From Virgibacillus sp. LDC-1 (GTDB lineage Bacteria; Bacillota; Bacilli; Bacillales; Amphibacillaceae), in contig NZ_JARUVL010000006.1 in assembly GCF_030137545.1 (NCBI RefSeq), forward strand, positions 1 through 64,000: a DNA stretch of 64,000 bases. The letters run 5' to 3'. Positions 37,568-46,765 of the stretch are shown one piece after another (positions within the stretch are counted from its first letter, which is position 1; each line of letters starts with the position of its first letter). The translations under genes and the position numbers were made by a program. The notes under the pieces are model-generated. The model was given only the letters and a program-made list of their open reading frames with translations, ran no database searches and was not told the origin of the DNA.

Positions 37568-38914
37568 ATGAAAGTTGCAAAATTCGGAGGAAGCTCATTA
37601 GCAAATGCAAATCAATTTAAAAAAGTCGGTAGAATTATTCAAGAAGATGGTGATCGTAAAATTATTGTTGTATCGGCACCTGGAAAACATTCCGATTCAT
37701 CTCTCAAAATGACTGATTTACTAATTATGATTGGAGAAGCTTCAATCAATTACAAGCCATATAACCAATTTACTCAAATGGTACAAGAGCAATTCCAAGA
37801 AATAATTGAAGGTCTCGGCCTGCAAAATGGATTGGTTGAGGAAATAATACAATCTATTGAACGTGTGATTCAGAGTGATTTACCTTCTGAGCGCAAGCTT
37901 GATGCTATAAAAGCACTTGGGGAAGATTGGTCTGCTCGTATCTTGAGCCAATACTTGAGTCTAAATGGTTTAAACGCTATGTATATGAATCCAAAAGATG
38001 CAGGAATTATTGTAAGTAATGAAGCGGGTAATGCACAACTCCTTCCCGAGAGCATGGAAAGAATATTTGCTTTAAGAGAAAAATCACAAATTATCGTTAT
38101 ACCAGGTTTTTTTGGGTATACATTAGATGGAACATTAGCAACGTTTTCTAGAGGCGGATCTGATATTACAGGAGCAATACTAGCTGCAGGTGTCAAAGCA
38201 TCACTTTATGAAAACTTTACAGACGTAGACTCTGTTTACGCTGTCAATCCAACAATCGTGCAAAATCCAAAGGAAATTCAAGTCCTTACCTATAAAGAAA
38301 TGCGTGAGCTCTCTTATGCTGGATTTTCCGTCTTTCATGATGAAGCGCTTATTCCTGCTTTCCGTGCAGGTATTCCTGTTGCCATTAAAAATACGAATAA
38401 TCCAAAAGCCGCTGGCACAAGGATAGTCGCTGAAAAAGAAGCAAAAAATATAGGAGTCGTGGGAATCGCAAGTGATGATGGTTTTTCTAGTCTTTTTGTT
38501 AGTAAATATTTAATGAATCGAGAAGTAGGATTTGGAAGAAAATTATTACATATTTTAGAGGATGAGGACATTTCATTTGAGCATGTTCCATCGGGAATTG
38601 ATGATCTTTCGGTTATTTTAAGAGAAAATCAGCTCACACCAAGTAAAGAACAATTTATTATGGAAAAAATCAAAGAGCAATTGCAACCTGAAACAGTCAC
38701 GATCCAACGAAATTTGGCAATGATTATGATTGTTGGTGAAGGAATGATGCGAACCATTGGAATTGCCCAAAAAGCTACAAAAGCTTTCAAAGATGCGAAT
38801 GTTAATATCGTAATGATCAATCAAGGATCTTCTGATGTATCCATGATGTTCGGCATCGATGCAAATGATTTGGAGAAAGCAATTCAGTCTCTTTATAAAG
38901 TGTTTTTTGATTAG
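37568..38914 (+). CDS. Aspartate kinase (monofunctional)
   Basis: A 448-residue aspartokinase phosphorylating aspartate for the lysine/threonine/methionine pathway. The amino-acid-kinase motif VAKFGGSSLANA starts the protein, with FSRGGSDITGAILAAG (about 200) and two C-terminal ACT domains (about 305-448). A start at GGAGTGG..ATG is chosen; the frame runs 29 codons further upstream without support. It resembles B. subtilis YclM/ThrD more than LysC. No riboswitch or leader peptide is visible in the 88-base upstream gap. Confidence 0.9.
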   Translation: MKVAKFGGSSLANANQFKKVGRIIQEDGDRKIIVVSAPGKHSDSSLKMTDLLIMIGEASINYKPYNQFTQMVQEQFQEIIEGLGLQNGLVEEIIQSIERVIQSDLPSERKLDAIKALGEDWSARILSQYLSLNGLNAMYMNPKDAGIIVSNEAGNAQLLPESMERIFALREKSQIIVIPGFFGYTLDGTLATFSRGGSDITGAILAAGVKASLYENFTDVDSVYAVNPTIVQNPKEIQVLTYKEMRELSYAGFSVFHDEALIPAFRAGIPVAIKNTNNPKAAGTRIVAEKEAKNIGVVGIASDDGFSSLFVSKYLMNREVGFGRKLLHILEDEDISFEHVPSGIDDLSVILRENQLTPSKEQFIMEKIKEQLQPETVTIQRNLAMIMIVGEGMMRTIGIAQKATKAFKDANVNIVMINQGSSDVSMMFGIDANDLEKAIQSLYKVFFD

Positions 38915-38937
38915 TGATCGTATATTTTACAAGTACT

Positions 38938-38986
38938 AAAATCCCCTTTGTTCATCATGGAATACATCATGAACAAAGGGGATTTT
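38938..38986. terminator. Strong bidirectional terminator between aspartokinase and spo0A
   Basis: A perfect 18-bp stem (38938-38955 with 38969-38986) and 13-base loop, with A/T flanks giving T tracts in both directions. It serves both convergent genes. Confidence 0.93.
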
Positions 38987-39009
38987 CCATCCCTTTACTT
39001 ATTTAAACT

Positions 39010-39798
39010 CTAGCTTGCCTTATGTTCCAGACGTAATCTGTCTGCAACCATAGCAATGAACTCACTATTTGTAGGTTTTGTTTTAGAGATACTCACTGTA
39101 TATCCAAATAATGCAGATATGGAGTCTATATTCCCTCTATTCCAAGCCACTTCTATTGCATGGCGTATTGCTCTTTCGACCCGTGAGGCTGTTGTATTAA
39201 ACTTTTTGGCAATATCCGGATATAATACCTTTGTAATAGACCCGAGTAATTCAACATCGTTATAAACCATGGTGATTGCTTCGCGTAAATACATATACCC
39301 CTTTATATGAGCAGGAACGCCAATTTCATGGATAATATTCGTTATACTTGCTTCTAGATCCTTTTTCTTACGTTCTTTTCGATTTCCTTTGCTAATACTT
39401 TGTTTATTTGAAAATGCAGCACTATTTCCTTGAACCTGTCGAATCTGGTCTGCTAAATTATCTAGATCAAACGGCTTTAATACAAAATAAGCTGCACCAA
39501 GATCAACCGCCTTCTTCATTACCTCTTCTTGACCGAAAGCAGTTAACATGATGACATTTGGACTTGAAGTGCTTTCATTTTGTTTTATCGTATTTAAAAC
39601 AGCTAAACCGTCAATATGAGGCATAATGATATCAAGAATCAAAACATCTGGTTCGATTTCATCAAGCAATTCAAGACATTCTTTGCCATTATAAGCCGTA
39701 CCAATTATTTCAATATCTTCTTGGTCTTCAAAAAAATCTTCCATTAATTGAACGAGTTCCTTGTTATCATCCACTAAACAAACTGAAATTTTCTCCAC
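39010..39798 (-). CDS. spo0A: Sporulation master regulator Spo0A
   Basis: A 262-residue response regulator ending the sporulation phosphorelay. The receiver domain has acidic CLVDDN and the phospho-acceptor in [18 protein letters not shown] (about residue 55), with Lys in VLKPFD. The DNA-binding domain has the highly conserved [24 protein letters not shown] and [21 protein letters not shown]. Start is GTG, as in B. subtilis, after GGGAGG. It is next to spoIVB, the usual order. Confidence 0.98.
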   Translation of the reverse strand: MEKISVCLVDDNKELVQLMEDFFEDQEDIEIIGTAYNGKECLELLDEIEPDVLILDIIMPHIDGLAVLNTIKQNESTSSPNVIMLTAFGQEEVMKKAVDLGAAYFVLKPFDLDNLADQIRQVQGNSAAFSNKQSISKGNRKERKKKDLEASITNIIHEIGVPAHIKGYMYLREAITMVYNDVELLGSITKVLYPDIAKKFNTTASRVERAIRHAIEVAWNRGNIDSISALFGYTVSISKTKPTNSEFIAMVADRLRLEHKAS

Positions 39799-39843
39799 TT
39801 CAAACTTCCTCCCTTTATGATCTTCAATTTTTGCCCATTATAT

Positions 39844-39872
39844 AGATTCGACATTAGTTAAAAAATTCCTTT
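39844..39872 (-). promoter_or_regulatory. Sigma-H promoter (Ps) of spo0A with overlapping 0A box
   Basis: Minus strand: AAAGGAATT (39864-39872), 11-base spacer, GTCGAATCT (39844-39852). All fixed positions of the sigma-H consensus are met. The -10 overlaps TGTCGAA, a Spo0A box (minus strand 39847-39853). Confidence 0.8.
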
Positions 39873-39966
39873 TTTTATTTGAAAAACTTTAAAATTTTTT
39901 ATATATTCTTTCATTTTCTAACGTTTTCTTATATTTTCGCCTACATTCGATAATTTTCACAAGATA

Positions 39967-39974
39967 TTGTCGAA
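39967..39974 (+). promoter_or_regulatory. Upstream Spo0A box
   Basis: TTGTCGAA is a perfect 0A box about 120 bases upstream of the one overlapping the sigma-H promoter, consistent with the multi-box control of spo0A known in B. subtilis. The rest of 39875-39966 is AT-rich and may hold the vegetative promoter. Confidence 0.65.
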
Positions 39975-39999
39975 AAATATTTATGTAAATTATACCAAT

Positions 40000-40037
40000 A
40001 AGAAAAGAAAGAGACCACCCCAATATGGGGAAGTCTC
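40000..40037 (-). terminator. Terminator of spoIVB
   Basis: Minus strand GAGAC-TT-CCCC loop GGGG-TG-GTCTC followed by TTTCTTTTC, immediately downstream of the spoIVB stop codon. Confidence 0.85.
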
Positions 40038-40041
40038 CGCT

Positions 40042-41322
40042 TTAACTTGCTAATTGTTCTTTGTTGTAAATGTCAATGCCCGCTTCCTGTAACATCCATT
40101 CAATATGGACTCCGTATCCAGAGGTTGGATCATTAACAAAGACATGCGTAACCGCTCCGATAATTTTGTTGTTTTGAATGATTGGACTTCCACTCATTCC
40201 TTGGACAATGCCACCTGTTTTATCTAATAACTTAGGGTCAGTAATTTTAACGACCATTCCTTTTGTTGCCGGTGACTTTTGTGGAATACTGCTAACAATT
40301 TCAACATCAAATTCCTCCACTTTTTCGCCATCAAGAACCGTTAAAATTTTAGCTGGTCCCTTCTCCACTTGATCTGACAGTGCAATTGGCATTGGTTTTT
40401 TATATTTCCCATCAGTTACACCTTTGTTTAGCACTCCAAAAATCCCAAATGGACTATTTTTAGTTATATTTCCTATTTTATTTTCTTTAATTGAAAACTC
40501 AGCCTGCTTTTCACCTGGTGTTCCGCTGTTTCCTTTTTGAATTGAGGTTACAGATGAACGAACAATCGTACCATTATTAATCAAAATTGGTTTCTTTGTA
40601 TCCATGTCTGATATAACATGGCCAAGTGCACCGTATTTTTTTGATTTTGGTTCATAAAAAGTCATTGTTCCAATACCAGCAGCAGAGTCACGAATATAGA
40701 GTCCAATGCGATATTGGTTTTCTTTTTTGTCCATAATTGGTTCTAGTTTTGTATTTATTGTTTTTTTACCTCTTCTTATCGTAACATCTAACGCCTGATT
40801 ATTTTTCCCAGCTTTCTCTACAAATGGTTTTACTTCCTGCATCTCTTTTATTTGATCACCGTTAATTTGCATAATAACATCACCTACTTGAATATTTGCT
40901 TCTTCCCCTGGTGATGTGGAACCTTCCTTTCCTTGTACAAGGTGATGTCCGACAACAAGAACGCCTTTTGTTTGAAGCTGGACACCAATAGATTGACCTC
41001 CTGGTATTACTTTTAGGTCATTAAGCACAGATACATTTACTTTTTTAATTGGAACGCCTGCTACTTGATACGTAAGCTGGCTTTCACCAGTTTCTTTTGC
41101 ATGGAATTGGCTTGAGTCAATGGCTTGAATTACATTATTATTTGATTTTACATCAACCTCTTTGCTTAAAAGAGGAATCTGTTGGGACTCATTTTGGAAG
41201 GTCACCATATGATTGGGAATGGCCAGGTAATTCTGTATAGGGGCTAGAAAAGGTACAAATAATAAGGTTGCAAGGAGAAATACTCCGATAAAGATTCGTA
41301 TAGTTGATCTGTATTTTTTCAA
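40042..41322 (-). CDS. spoIVB: SpoIVB serine peptidase
   Basis: A 426-residue secreted S55 protease made in the forespore that cleaves SpoIVFA to trigger pro-sigma-K processing. Residues 1-32 hold a membrane anchor/signal; a PDZ domain lies around 105-190; the catalytic domain has His in [11 protein letters not shown], Asp in KITDPKLLD and the nucleophile in [14 protein letters not shown]. The start is taken as TTG at 41322, 10 bases after AGGAG; the GTG at 41331 directly abuts that site. Length then equals the B. subtilis protein. Confidence 0.93.
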   Translation of the reverse strand: MKKYRSTIRIFIGVFLLATLLFVPFLAPIQNYLAIPNHMVTFQNESQQIPLLSKEVDVKSNNNVIQAIDSSQFHAKETGESQLTYQVAGVPIKKVNVSVLNDLKVIPGGQSIGVQLQTKGVLVVGHHLVQGKEGSTSPGEEANIQVGDVIMQINGDQIKEMQEVKPFVEKAGKNNQALDVTIRRGKKTINTKLEPIMDKKENQYRIGLYIRDSAAGIGTMTFYEPKSKKYGALGHVISDMDTKKPILINNGTIVRSSVTSIQKGNSGTPGEKQAEFSIKENKIGNITKNSPFGIFGVLNKGVTDGKYKKPMPIALSDQVEKGPAKILTVLDGEKVEEFDVEIVSSIPQKSPATKGMVVKITDPKLLDKTGGIVQGMSGSPIIQNNKIIGAVTHVFVNDPTSGYGVHIEWMLQEAGIDIYNKEQLAS

Positions 41323-41424
41323 TAGCTTCACTCTCCTGATTCCTAACCCACACTTTTATATCTGTATTTCTAATTTGACCTTTAAGCTAAGATTTTAAAC
41401 TGGTTAAAGATAAGAAATGCTGTG

Positions 41425-41453
41425 TAACATTTCCTAATCAAGATAAAACATGC
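41425..41453 (-). promoter_or_regulatory. Candidate sigma-G/sigma-F promoter of spoIVB
   Basis: Minus strand GCATG (41449-41453), a 17-base spacer and AATGTTA (41425-41431) resemble the sigma-G pattern GMATR / CATNNTA. spoIVB is forespore-expressed in B. subtilis. The match is partial. Confidence 0.35.
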
Positions 41454-41474
41454 TCGAATAAAGATCGGAAATAG

Positions 41475-41506
41475 AAAAAAGACCTTTGCAAACAAATTGC
41501 AAGGTC
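41475..41506 (-). terminator. Terminator of recN
   Basis: GACCTT/AAGGTC stem extended by TGCAA/TTGCA pairs, followed by TTTTTT on the minus strand, just after recN. Confidence 0.85.
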
Positions 41507-41510
41507 CCTT

Positions 41511-43241
41511 TTATCCGTTAACCTGATATACCTGTTTTTTATAACTGTGGGCTAATTCTAACATTTCTCTTGCATGTTCCATTGCAGTCTCTGTTAGCTT
41601 CGTTCCCGTAATCATTCTACTCAATTCATTAATTTGTTCTTGGCGCGATAATTCATGAACAAATGTGGCGGTTCGTTTATTTTTTTCTTCTTTTTGAATC
41701 AATTTGTGTGTATCTGCCATTGCTGCAACCTGTGGAAGATGCGTAATACACAATACTTGTGAATTACCAGATACTTCATATATTTTTTCAGCAATAGCTT
41801 GAGCTACTCTGCCACTAACACCCGTATCCACTTCATCAAAAATGACACTTGTTACGCCTTGATGCTGGGCAAATATTTTCTTAAGAACGAGCATGATACG
41901 AGAAAGCTCGCCACCAGAAGCTGTTTTTGATAATTCCTTTAATGGTTCACCAGTATTTGTAGAAATTAAAAAATGAACATGATCAAAGCCATTTTTATGT
42001 AATTTGGGAATTTCTGATACTGGGCCATCTCCTATATCTGGCGAGAACGCCACCCTAAAAGATGCTTTTTCTAAATACAAACTTTTCAGCTCTTTTTGAA
42101 CATCTTGAACTAAATTTTCTGCAGCTTGTTTTCTTACATCGTGAAGCTCTTTTGCCTCTAAATATACATCATGTTCCAATTCTTTAATTTCCTTGGAAAG
42201 TTGTAGTAAATGGGAATCTTTATTCTTTAATTGCTCCATCTCTTCCTCAATCATTGCTTGGTATTCAAGCATTTCATTTACTGTATTTCCATATTTCTTC
42301 TTTAACCTACTAATTTCATCTAACCGCGCTTCTATTTCATTTAACCGTGCTGGATCATATTCAAGACCATCAATATAATTTCTTAGCTGAAAAGAAAGCT
42401 CTTCCACTAAATAATAATGATTCCCTAACTCATCGGATTTTTTAGCAATAAATTCGTCATGGTCAGCTCCGTTATCTAATGCCTGCTTAGCTTGATATAA
42501 CCATTCAATTCCTTTTTGCTCACCATATAATGCATTATAAGCGTCTTGTACAACAGTATAAATCCGTTCATAATTACCGAGCTGCTTTCGTTCAGCTTCA
42601 AGTTCGTCATCTTCATTTGGACTTAAATCTGCACCTTCCAACTCTTTTAATTGAAATTCAAGCAAATCTAAGCGATGCGCCATTTCTTGCTCGTTGTTTG
42701 AAAGTTCTTTGTATCGCTTTTTTAAAATTAAAAGTTCTTCGTACAATTGACTATAATCTTGTTTAACTTTAGCGGTCTTAGCAAAGTCATACATATCGAG
42801 TAGATGAAGATGACTTTCGGAATCCATTAATGATTGAGTTTCATGCTGACTGTGCACGTCAATCAGTGTTTTTCCAATCTCTTTCAAAATCGAAAGTGTA
42901 ACGAGTTTCCCGTTTACCCGACATATACTTTTACCACTAGAAGTAATAACCCTTTCTAGTACAACTTGTTCATCTACAATATCAATTCCAAATTGTTTTC
43001 CTACCGTTTGAACTGCATGATCCGTCTTATCTAATATAAATAAACCTTCTATTTCCGCTCGCTTTGACCCATGTCGTACAAATTCTACTGACCCTCGTCC
43101 TCCAGCAAGCAGCTGAATCGCATCAATAATAATCGATTTTCCAGCACCTGTTTCACCTGTAAGCACCGTCAGGCCATCTGAAAAAGTGATCGCAACATGA
43201 TCAATAATAGCAAAATCACGTATAGATAATTCCGTTAGCAT
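41511..43241 (-). CDS. recN: DNA repair protein RecN
   Basis: A 576-residue SMC-like ATPase recruited early to double-strand breaks. Walker A TVLTGETGAGKSIIIDAI (about residues 25-42), a long coiled-coil middle (about 160-370), the signature ELSKTASGGELSRIMLVLK and Walker B SVIFDEVDTGVSG are all seen. It is 17 bases downstream of argR. End of the folD-to-recN gene string. Confidence 0.96.
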   Translation of the reverse strand: MLTELSIRDFAIIDHVAITFSDGLTVLTGETGAGKSIIIDAIQLLAGGRGSVEFVRHGSKRAEIEGLFILDKTDHAVQTVGKQFGIDIVDEQVVLERVITSSGKSICRVNGKLVTLSILKEIGKTLIDVHSQHETQSLMDSESHLHLLDMYDFAKTAKVKQDYSQLYEELLILKKRYKELSNNEQEMAHRLDLLEFQLKELEGADLSPNEDDELEAERKQLGNYERIYTVVQDAYNALYGEQKGIEWLYQAKQALDNGADHDEFIAKKSDELGNHYYLVEELSFQLRNYIDGLEYDPARLNEIEARLDEISRLKKKYGNTVNEMLEYQAMIEEEMEQLKNKDSHLLQLSKEIKELEHDVYLEAKELHDVRKQAAENLVQDVQKELKSLYLEKASFRVAFSPDIGDGPVSEIPKLHKNGFDHVHFLISTNTGEPLKELSKTASGGELSRIMLVLKKIFAQHQGVTSVIFDEVDTGVSGRVAQAIAEKIYEVSGNSQVLCITHLPQVAAMADTHKLIQKEEKNKRTATFVHELSRQEQINELSRMITGTKLTETAMEHAREMLELAHSYKKQVYQVNG

Positions 43242-43258
43242 GTCCGAAACACTCCATT

Positions 43259-43708
43259 CTAAAGCATACGAATAAACCGTTCTTTTATATCCAAGGCATC
43301 AGCTTCTGTTCGACAAATCATAAGACACGTATCATCGCCACAAATCGTTCCCATAATTTCATTCCAATCTAAATTATCGATTAATGCACCAACTGCTTGC
43401 GCATTTCCAGGCAATGTTTTTAAGATGATAAAATGGCTCGTAGAATCGATCTTTACAAATGCATCCATAATTAACCGCTTTAATTTTTCCTGTGGATTAA
43501 ACTTCCGATCAGCAGGTAAGCTATATTTGTACGTTCCATTATTAGAAGGGACTTTTACAAGATGTAGTTCTTTAATATCTCTAGATACTGTAGCTTGTGT
43601 TACATTAAATCCTAGCTGTTTTAGCTCATCTACAAGTTCATCTTGTGTTTCAATCTCATTCTCTGTTATTAGTTCTCGTATTTTAATATGGCGTTGTAAT
43701 TTACTCAT
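43259..43708 (-). CDS. argR: Arginine repressor ArgR/AhrC
   Basis: A 149-residue hexameric regulator of arginine biosynthesis and catabolism. The winged HTH ([18 protein letters not shown], about residues 33-50) and the C-terminal oligomerisation/arginine domain ([27 protein letters not shown]) match B. subtilis AhrC (149). The ATG preceded by GTGAGGACCAAT is used; the frame's first GTG forms part of that ribosome site. Confidence 0.96.
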   Translation of the reverse strand: MSKLQRHIKIRELITENEIETQDELVDELKQLGFNVTQATVSRDIKELHLVKVPSNNGTYKYSLPADRKFNPQEKLKRLIMDAFVKIDSTSHFIILKTLPGNAQAVGALIDNLDWNEIMGTICGDDTCLMICRTEADALDIKERFIRML

Positions 43709-43737
43709 ATTGGTCCTCACTTTAATCCAAAATGATT

Positions 43738-44565
43738 TTATTTATTGCCTGTTTTTAATTCCGCATGTGCTTCTTCTACTACTTGTTCTAATTCGACATC
43801 TGATAACAATTTCCCTTCTTTTCCCACATAGTTCCAGCCTAAATGTACAAGAAACTCAATATTTCCATCTCCCCCTGTGACAGGAGAGAAGGTTATATCA
43901 AATAGCTCATATCCTTCAGAAATAGCAAAATCAGTTAATCGCTGCAGTACATTAAAGTGAACTTTTTTATCGCGTACAATTCCTTTTTTTCCTACTTGTT
44001 CACGGCCTGCTTCAAACTGAGGCTTTATTAAAGCCACGACATCACTATTTTGCAGTAAAATATGCTTAAGAACTGGTAGAATTAGCTTTAAAGAAATAAA
44101 AGATACATCTATTGTGGCTAGATTAGGGAGACCATGTTGCAACATATCTGGTGTAACGTAACGAAAATTTGTACGTTCCATTACAATTACTCGCTCATCG
44201 TTGCGGAGCTTCCAATCAAGCTGATTATAACCGACATCAATAGCATAAGATAGCTTCGCGCCGTTTTGCAGTGCACAATCCGTAAAACCACCTGTTGAAG
44301 ATCCAACATCAACGAGAATTCGATCTTGCGTATCAATATGAAAAGTCTTAAGTGCCTTTTCTAATTTCAATCCCCCACGTCCTACATAAGGAATTGCTTT
44401 TCCTTTTACTAATAAAGGAATTGTCTCATCAACTTTTACACCTGGCTTGTCTAATCTAACCTGTTCAGAAAACACAAGACCTGCCATAATAAGTCGCTTT
44501 GCTTTTTCTCTCGTATCTGCTAAATTTCTTTCAACCAATAAAATATCCAATCTTTTTTTTCCCAT
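43738..44565 (-). CDS. tlyA: TlyA-family 16S/23S rRNA (cytidine-2'-O)-methyltransferase
   Basis: A 275-residue protein with an N-terminal S4 RNA-binding domain ([27 protein letters not shown]) and a FtsJ-like SAM domain ([36 protein letters not shown]). B. subtilis equivalent is YqxC. It starts 14 bases after oapA. In most bacilli dxs precedes this gene; here it does not. Confidence 0.92.
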   Translation of the reverse strand: MGKKRLDILLVERNLADTREKAKRLIMAGLVFSEQVRLDKPGVKVDETIPLLVKGKAIPYVGRGGLKLEKALKTFHIDTQDRILVDVGSSTGGFTDCALQNGAKLSYAIDVGYNQLDWKLRNDERVIVMERTNFRYVTPDMLQHGLPNLATIDVSFISLKLILPVLKHILLQNSDVVALIKPQFEAGREQVGKKGIVRDKKVHFNVLQRLTDFAISEGYELFDITFSPVTGGDGNIEFLVHLGWNYVGKEGKLLSDVELEQVVEEAHAELKTGNK

Positions 44566-44579
44566 TTTCTTAGCCTCTT

Positions 44580-45173
44580 TTATTTCTGATTTACACGGTT
44601 ATTTGTTGGCAATATTTTAATGTGTAATTTAGACTCGACCATATCAATTACTTTACCAGTAAAGAAAATAATTTGTGTGGAAGAATGAATTGCGAAAAAT
44701 TTACCTATTGCTTTCCCTCCAACAGTTAAAGCCGCCACAAGACTGGTTAGAAATACAGAAATCACAATCTGTAAAGGCGAACCTTCCCCTTGTCCGAGGA
44801 TGGTGGCGATTTGTAATACAACTATTGCAGATGCTGTTCCACTAACAATTCCTGATATATCTCCAATTACATCATTACAAAAGCTGGCAAATCGGTCCGC
44901 ATTGCGAATAATATAGACTGCCTGTTTAGAGCCAGGTACCTTTTCTGCTGCCATTGCATGAAAAGGAGCTTCATCGGCAGCAGTTGAAGCAATTCCAAGC
45001 ATATCAAACACAACACCAATCAAAACGATGGTGAATACAACTAGTAAACCAACCATCCACATTACACTACTTAAAATGGAAGATGAAATAACTGAAAAAA
45101 TAGCCGCTAGCACAAAAGTGATAACGGCAATAGTTAAGCTAAATTTTAGCGAACGTTTTATTTGCGAGTTCAT
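44580..45173 (-). CDS. oapA: OLE-associated membrane protein OapA (DUF21/CNNM-like)
   Basis: A 197-residue integral membrane protein with about four hydrophobic segments (residues 12-34, 36-55, 108-130, 132-152). GIASTAADEAPFHAMAAEKVPGSKQAVYIIRNADRFASFCNDVIGDI (about 60-105) resembles the DUF21 region of CNNM/CorB magnesium proteins. It begins about 50 bases after the end of the OLE RNA and has AGAGG before its ATG. In Halalkalibacterium (B.) halodurans OapA binds OLE RNA at the membrane and influences Mg2+ tolerance. Assigned by size, topology and adjacency to the RNA; the basic C-terminal tail could contact RNA. Confidence 0.88.
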   Translation of the reverse strand: MNSQIKRSLKFSLTIAVITFVLAAIFSVISSSILSSVMWMVGLLVVFTIVLIGVVFDMLGIASTAADEAPFHAMAAEKVPGSKQAVYIIRNADRFASFCNDVIGDISGIVSGTASAIVVLQIATILGQGEGSPLQIVISVFLTSLVAALTVGGKAIGKFFAIHSSTQIIFFTGKVIDMVESKLHIKILPTNNRVNQK

Positions 45174-45224
45174 ATTTTACCTCTATATTCTTGATTTAAA
45201 TAAATTATTTAGTACACACTATTA

Positions 45225-45835
45225 TGTAAGTAGGAATGGTCATCTAAATGGTAAAAACTGTGGCTTAGGTCCAGTAGGTTTTCCCAAGTGGATACCTTAT
45301 GTTGCCATAAAGGCGGTTCCCCTTTAAATCCACCTTAGCATTGTCACCAAAAGCTAGACTGGATTACCACTTAGTCCACACTATAATCCCATTTAAACGT
45401 CCGAGGAACAGTCTAGGAGATTTCCTCCACAGCCTTTAACCGTTTCCTAGCCTCTTTTGCAGTGCTGATTTCATAGAGATGAAAATCATCATCCAGTGGC
45501 CACCAGCATGATAATTTTAGACTCTAATCCCCTCAAGCACCACTCAAGGCAGGCTACGCTGCACATTAGGTGTCCCTTACCTTCATGCAGGTTCATACCC
45601 CATTCCATAACAACAACTAGGCTTAGCTATCACTACAGAGATGGGCCTCCACGGTAATCGGGTCAACGCCCACATGCCTTTGCGGATCGCCCAAAAACCT
45701 TAACTCCCAGCATTGACCCAAGGCTGGGCGCCTCAAGCCAACACAAGGAACTTCATCGATGTGCCCTTTAGCGGATTTTTAGCCCCGCCTTCAGAAACGG
45801 AGGGCTGACTAGAATACTGCACCATTCCTTTTCTC
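45225..45835 (-). ncRNA. ole: OLE RNA (ornate, large, extremophilic)
   Basis: About 610 nt, transcribed on the minus strand, between ispA and oapA with no plausible reading frame. Its base composition is visibly richer in G+C than the surrounding genes. The ends pair: AGGAATGGT (minus strand 45821-45829) with ACCATTCCT (minus strand 45232-45240), a 9-bp P1-like closing helix. Internal helices include CCCAGC/GCTGGG (45706-45711 with 45723-45728) and GGGTCAA/TTGACCC (45660-45666 with 45713-45719). Size, ispA-side location, and the DUF21 membrane protein downstream are the hallmarks of OLE RNA, which forms a membrane ribonucleoprotein with OapA, OapB and OapC and affects alcohol, cold and Mg2+ responses. 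Exact ends are inferred. Confidence 0.9.
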
Positions 45836-45840
45836 ACATT

Positions 45841-45849
45841 ATTATATCA
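45841..45849 (-). promoter_or_regulatory. Extended -10 promoter of OLE RNA
   Basis: Minus strand TGATATAAT is a perfect extended -10 (TGNTATAAT). The expected start, about 45835, is a few bases before the closing helix of the RNA. No good -35 is visible, as is common for extended -10 promoters. It lies just beyond the ispA stop codon. Confidence 0.7.
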
Positions 45850-45875
45850 TAATTACAGAAAAAATACTATGGATG

Positions 45876-46763
45876 CTAATGATCACGTTCACCAAAAAGA
45901 TCAATTAAAGCCATTAAGATACTCGTATCAACATTCGCTTTTTGCAATGCTTCGCGAGCTTTTTGTTGGTATAGTTCTTTTTGCTTGATTGCACCTTCTA
46001 ATCCAAGCAACTTTGGATAGGTACTTTTTAAATTACCTTCATCACTTCCAACTTTTTTACCAAGCTTTGTTTCGTCACCAGTAACATCTAAAATATCATC
46101 CTGTACTTGAAAAATTAATCCAAGATAATATGCATACGTCTTTAAGTACTTCAATTGTTCGTTCGTTGCTCCACCAAGGTATGCTCCTCCTTGTACGGAA
46201 AAAGAAAGGAGCTCCCCTGTTTTCTTGGCGTGTATTTCCTCTAACCTCTCTAGAGCCACTTGTTGATTTTCAGCTTCCATATCCAGTATTTGTCCGGCAA
46301 CCATTCCCGTTGGTCCGCTTGCTCTCGATAGCCACTGAATAAGTTGTACTTTTTCATCCGAAGAAAGTAGTGGATCATTTGTTATCACTTCGAAGCTGTA
46401 TGTTAACAAACCATCCCCGGCAAGAATTGCTGTTGCTTCATCAAACATTTTATGATTGGTAGGCTTTCCTCTTCTGTATGCATCATCATCCATGGCGGGT
46501 AAGTCGTCATGAACTAATGAATACGTATGAATCATTTCAAGCGCATTTGCCCCAGTAAAGACCTTTTCAACATTTGCATTTGATAATGCCTGATAGCTAG
46601 CAATCATTAAAATAGGGCGCAGTCGTTTTCCTCCAGCTTCAATCGAATAAATTATCGATTCCTTTAATCGATCAGGTGCCTTTAAATCACGCACTAGACG
46701 GAACAAATGCTCTTCTAGTAAGTGTTGTGTCTTTTCAATATAAACCTTCACATCTGCTTTCAA
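45876..46763 (-). CDS. ispA: Farnesyl/geranyl diphosphate synthase
   Basis: A 295-residue short-chain trans-prenyltransferase. The first aspartate-rich motif LVHDDLPAMDDDAYRRGKPT (about residues 82-101) and second motif QVDDILDVTGDETKLGKKVGSD (about 225-245) are intact, with GGKRLRPIL for diphosphate binding. The start codon appears to be TTG, with AGGGGGAAG upstream, 2 bases after xseB. B. subtilis YqiD. Makes C15 precursor for quinone, undecaprenyl and haem chains. Confidence 0.95.
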   Translation of the reverse strand: MKADVKVYIEKTQHLLEEHLFRLVRDLKAPDRLKESIIYSIEAGGKRLRPILMIASYQALSNANVEKVFTGANALEMIHTYSLVHDDLPAMDDDAYRRGKPTNHKMFDEATAILAGDGLLTYSFEVITNDPLLSSDEKVQLIQWLSRASGPTGMVAGQILDMEAENQQVALERLEEIHAKKTGELLSFSVQGGAYLGGATNEQLKYLKTYAYYLGLIFQVQDDILDVTGDETKLGKKVGSDEGNLKSTYPKLLGLEGAIKQKELYQQKAREALQKANVDTSILMALIDLFGERDH

Positions 46764-46765
46764 AA

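Noticed and set aside
45174-45875. Region considered as RNase P RNA, tmRNA, 6S RNA or a group II intron
   Set aside because: The conserved cores of those RNAs (tag reading frame with tRNA-like ends, RNase P loops, intron domain V) were not seen, whereas size, location and partner gene fit OLE RNA.
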